A stretch of 64,000 bases of DNA from Deltaproteobacteria bacterium (GTDB taxonomy: Bacteria > Myxococcota_A > Polyangia > JAAYKL01). Made by a program: the position numbers and the translations under genes. Location of the stretch: NCBI GenBank assembly GCA_030595125.1, contig JAUVDV010000024.1, positions 1 to 64,000 of the forward strand, in the 5' to 3' direction. Under the pieces are notes generated by a model. That model had not been told where the DNA came from and ran no database searches. It saw only the letters and a program-made list of their open reading frames with translations. The stretch's first letter is position 1, and each line of letters starts with the position of its first letter. Below are positions 62,949 to 64,000 of the stretch, piece by piece.

Positions 62949-64000
62949 TCAACGCCTGCTTTTCTTGCGCGACTTCTTCGACTGCTTGCGCTTGGCCTTC
63001 GCCTTGGCCTTGCTGCTCGCCGACGGGGCCTTCCGCCGCGCTCCGGATCCATCCGCAACCGCCGCCTGGAGCATGTCCTGGCCGAGATTACCCATCATCC
63101 CCGGCATTCCCGGCATCCCCGGCATCCCGCCGCCCCCCATGGCGCCCTTCATTTGTTTTGCCATGGCCAGCTGTTTCATTCCGGGAATCTTGCCCATCAG
63201 GCCGGCCTGTTTGCCGATGGAGCCCATCATTTCTCTGACCTGTTTGAACCTGTCAATCAGGTCTTTCACATCCTTTAGCTCGCGACCGGATCCCCTCGAA
63301 ACCCGCTCCAGTCGTCCGGTTTGTTTCTCGAACAGGGAAACGTCGATCCGTTCCTTGTTGGTCATCGATTGGATTATTGATTCAATCTTGACGATCTCCC
63401 TGTCGTCCACATTCATGCCTTCCGGCATTCCGTCGGCGAAGAACGGTAGCTTGTCGAACAGATCCCCCAGGGATCCCATTTTTTTTATCGCCTGCATCTG
63501 GTCGAGGAAATCAGTCATGGTGAACTTGCCGCGAAGCATGCGCTTGGCGTCCAGTTCCGCTTTCTCCGTGTCCATCACCTCCTCGAAGTCCTTGACCAGG
63601 CCGACCACATCTCCCATGCCCAGAATCCTGGAGGCGAGTCCTTCGGGCCGGAACTCCTCGATCTTGTCGAGACCCTCCCCTATCCCCAGGAACTTGATGG
63701 GCGCTCCTGTGGTTTCCTTTATGGACAACGCCGCGCCGCCGCGAGCGTCGCCGTCGAGCTTGGTGAGGATCACCCCCGACAGGCTCAGGCGTTCGTTGAA
63801 TTCGGAAGCGGTCTTGACCGCGTCCTGACCGATCATCGCGTCAGCCACCAAAAAGATGTTCTTGGGTTTGACCGTCTTCTTGATGTCGAACAGCTCCTGC
63901 ATCAGCTCGTCATCGACGGTCTGGCGACCCGCTGTATCGAACAGCACCATATCCCGTTTGGTGCTGCGGGCATGCTTCATCGCCGCCTCGCAGATCTTGA
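62949..64000 (-). CDS. ffh: Signal recognition particle protein Ffh, 5' end outside the window
   Basis: The window holds about 350 codons; the reading frame continues through 64000. GTPase motifs visible: LFDTAGRQTVDDELM (G3), LTKLDGDARGGAALS (G4), FLGIGEGLDKIEEF (G5). The M domain follows: RMLRGKFTMTDFLDQMQAI, then GSGRELKDVKDLIDRFKQVREMM for 4.5S RNA binding. It has a Gly-Met tail (GGGGMPGMPGMPGMM) and an unusual Lys/Ser/Arg-rich end. It targets membrane proteins to the translocon. Missing: the N-terminal NG helices and the P-loop. Confidence 0.97.
   Translation of the reverse strand, partial: KICEAAMKHARSTKRDMVLFDTAGRQTVDDELMQELFDIKKTVKPKNIFLVADAMIGQDAVKTASEFNERLSLSGVILTKLDGDARGGAALSIKETTGAPIKFLGIGEGLDKIEEFRPEGLASRILGMGDVVGLVKDFEEVMDTEKAELDAKRMLRGKFTMTDFLDQMQAIKKMGSLGDLFDKLPFFADGMPEGMNVDDREIVKIESIIQSMTNKERIDVSLFEKQTGRLERVSRGSGRELKDVKDLIDRFKQVREMMGSIGKQAGLMGKIPGMKQLAMAKQMKGAMGGGGMPGMPGMPGMMGNLGQDMLQAAVADGSGARRKAPSASSKAKAKAKRKQSKKSRKKSRR

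Overview
The window reads as chromosomal DNA of a free-living, Gram-negative, largely anaerobic bacterium of the Myxococcota / former Deltaproteobacteria type. The grounds are: about a dozen predicted lipoproteins, several with Asp-Thr or Asp-Ser low-complexity linkers; OmpA-family and beta-barrel proteins with thrombospondin type 3 repeats; a PilZ protein of the kind expanded in Myxococcus; a membrane-anchored roadblock/LC7 protein; and oxygen-sensitive tungsten/iron-sulfur and selenium-related genes. The assignment is inference from gene content; no rRNA is present.

Layout. 1-3200: the edge of an insertion sequence, a lipoprotein, a lipoprotein remnant cut by a 206-bp inverted-repeat element, and a beta-helix lipoprotein split by a shift in an 8-G tract. 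3208-10420: two Asp-rich-linker lipoproteins flank a four-gene minus-strand operon for a split aldehyde:ferredoxin oxidoreductase (AOR) joined to NuoE/NuoF-like NADH subunits. 10576-13754: OmpA protein coupled to a Cys-rich lipoprotein. 13803-15793: a two-gene Septu-like (PtuA/PtuB-type) defence pair. 15912-20977: nifU-nifS-LysR followed by yedF, a class V aminotransferase and a DUF3343 protein, a selenium/sulfur trafficking set. 21164-28915: envelope and regulatory proteins, rhomboid protease and Lgt. 28939-35642: mfd, two parvulin-type chaperones and the roadblock protein. 35705-48498: a large repeat lipoprotein, an AAA/DUF4143 ATPase, a site-2 protease, GTP cyclohydrolase II, a PQQ-like propeller, dGTPase, FolD, an FHA-GGDEF protein, ferredoxin, a radical SAM protein and a threonine-dehydratase-like enzyme. 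48524-53527: a glutamine amidotransferase-like protein, a barrel protein, two toxin-antitoxin pairs and a DUF4105 (Lnb-type) membrane protein. 53524-59323: lon, clpX, clpP, tig. 59475-64000: MarR regulator, folK, TPR/barrel and CBM9-like envelope proteins, and ffh, which runs off the window.

Together, Lgt, the DUF4105 protein and the lipoproteins suggest heavy investment in lipid-anchored surface proteins. The parvulins, site-2 protease, rhomboid, Lon, ClpXP and trigger factor form an envelope and cytosol quality-control complement. PilZ and GGDEF proteins point to c-di-GMP signalling.

The best candidate for an unusual system is the split-AOR/NADH operon. Two further points are recurrent promoters placed so close to start codons that leaderless transcripts are likely, and the poly-G switch in the beta-helix lipoprotein. 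No tRNA, rRNA or CRISPR array was recognised.
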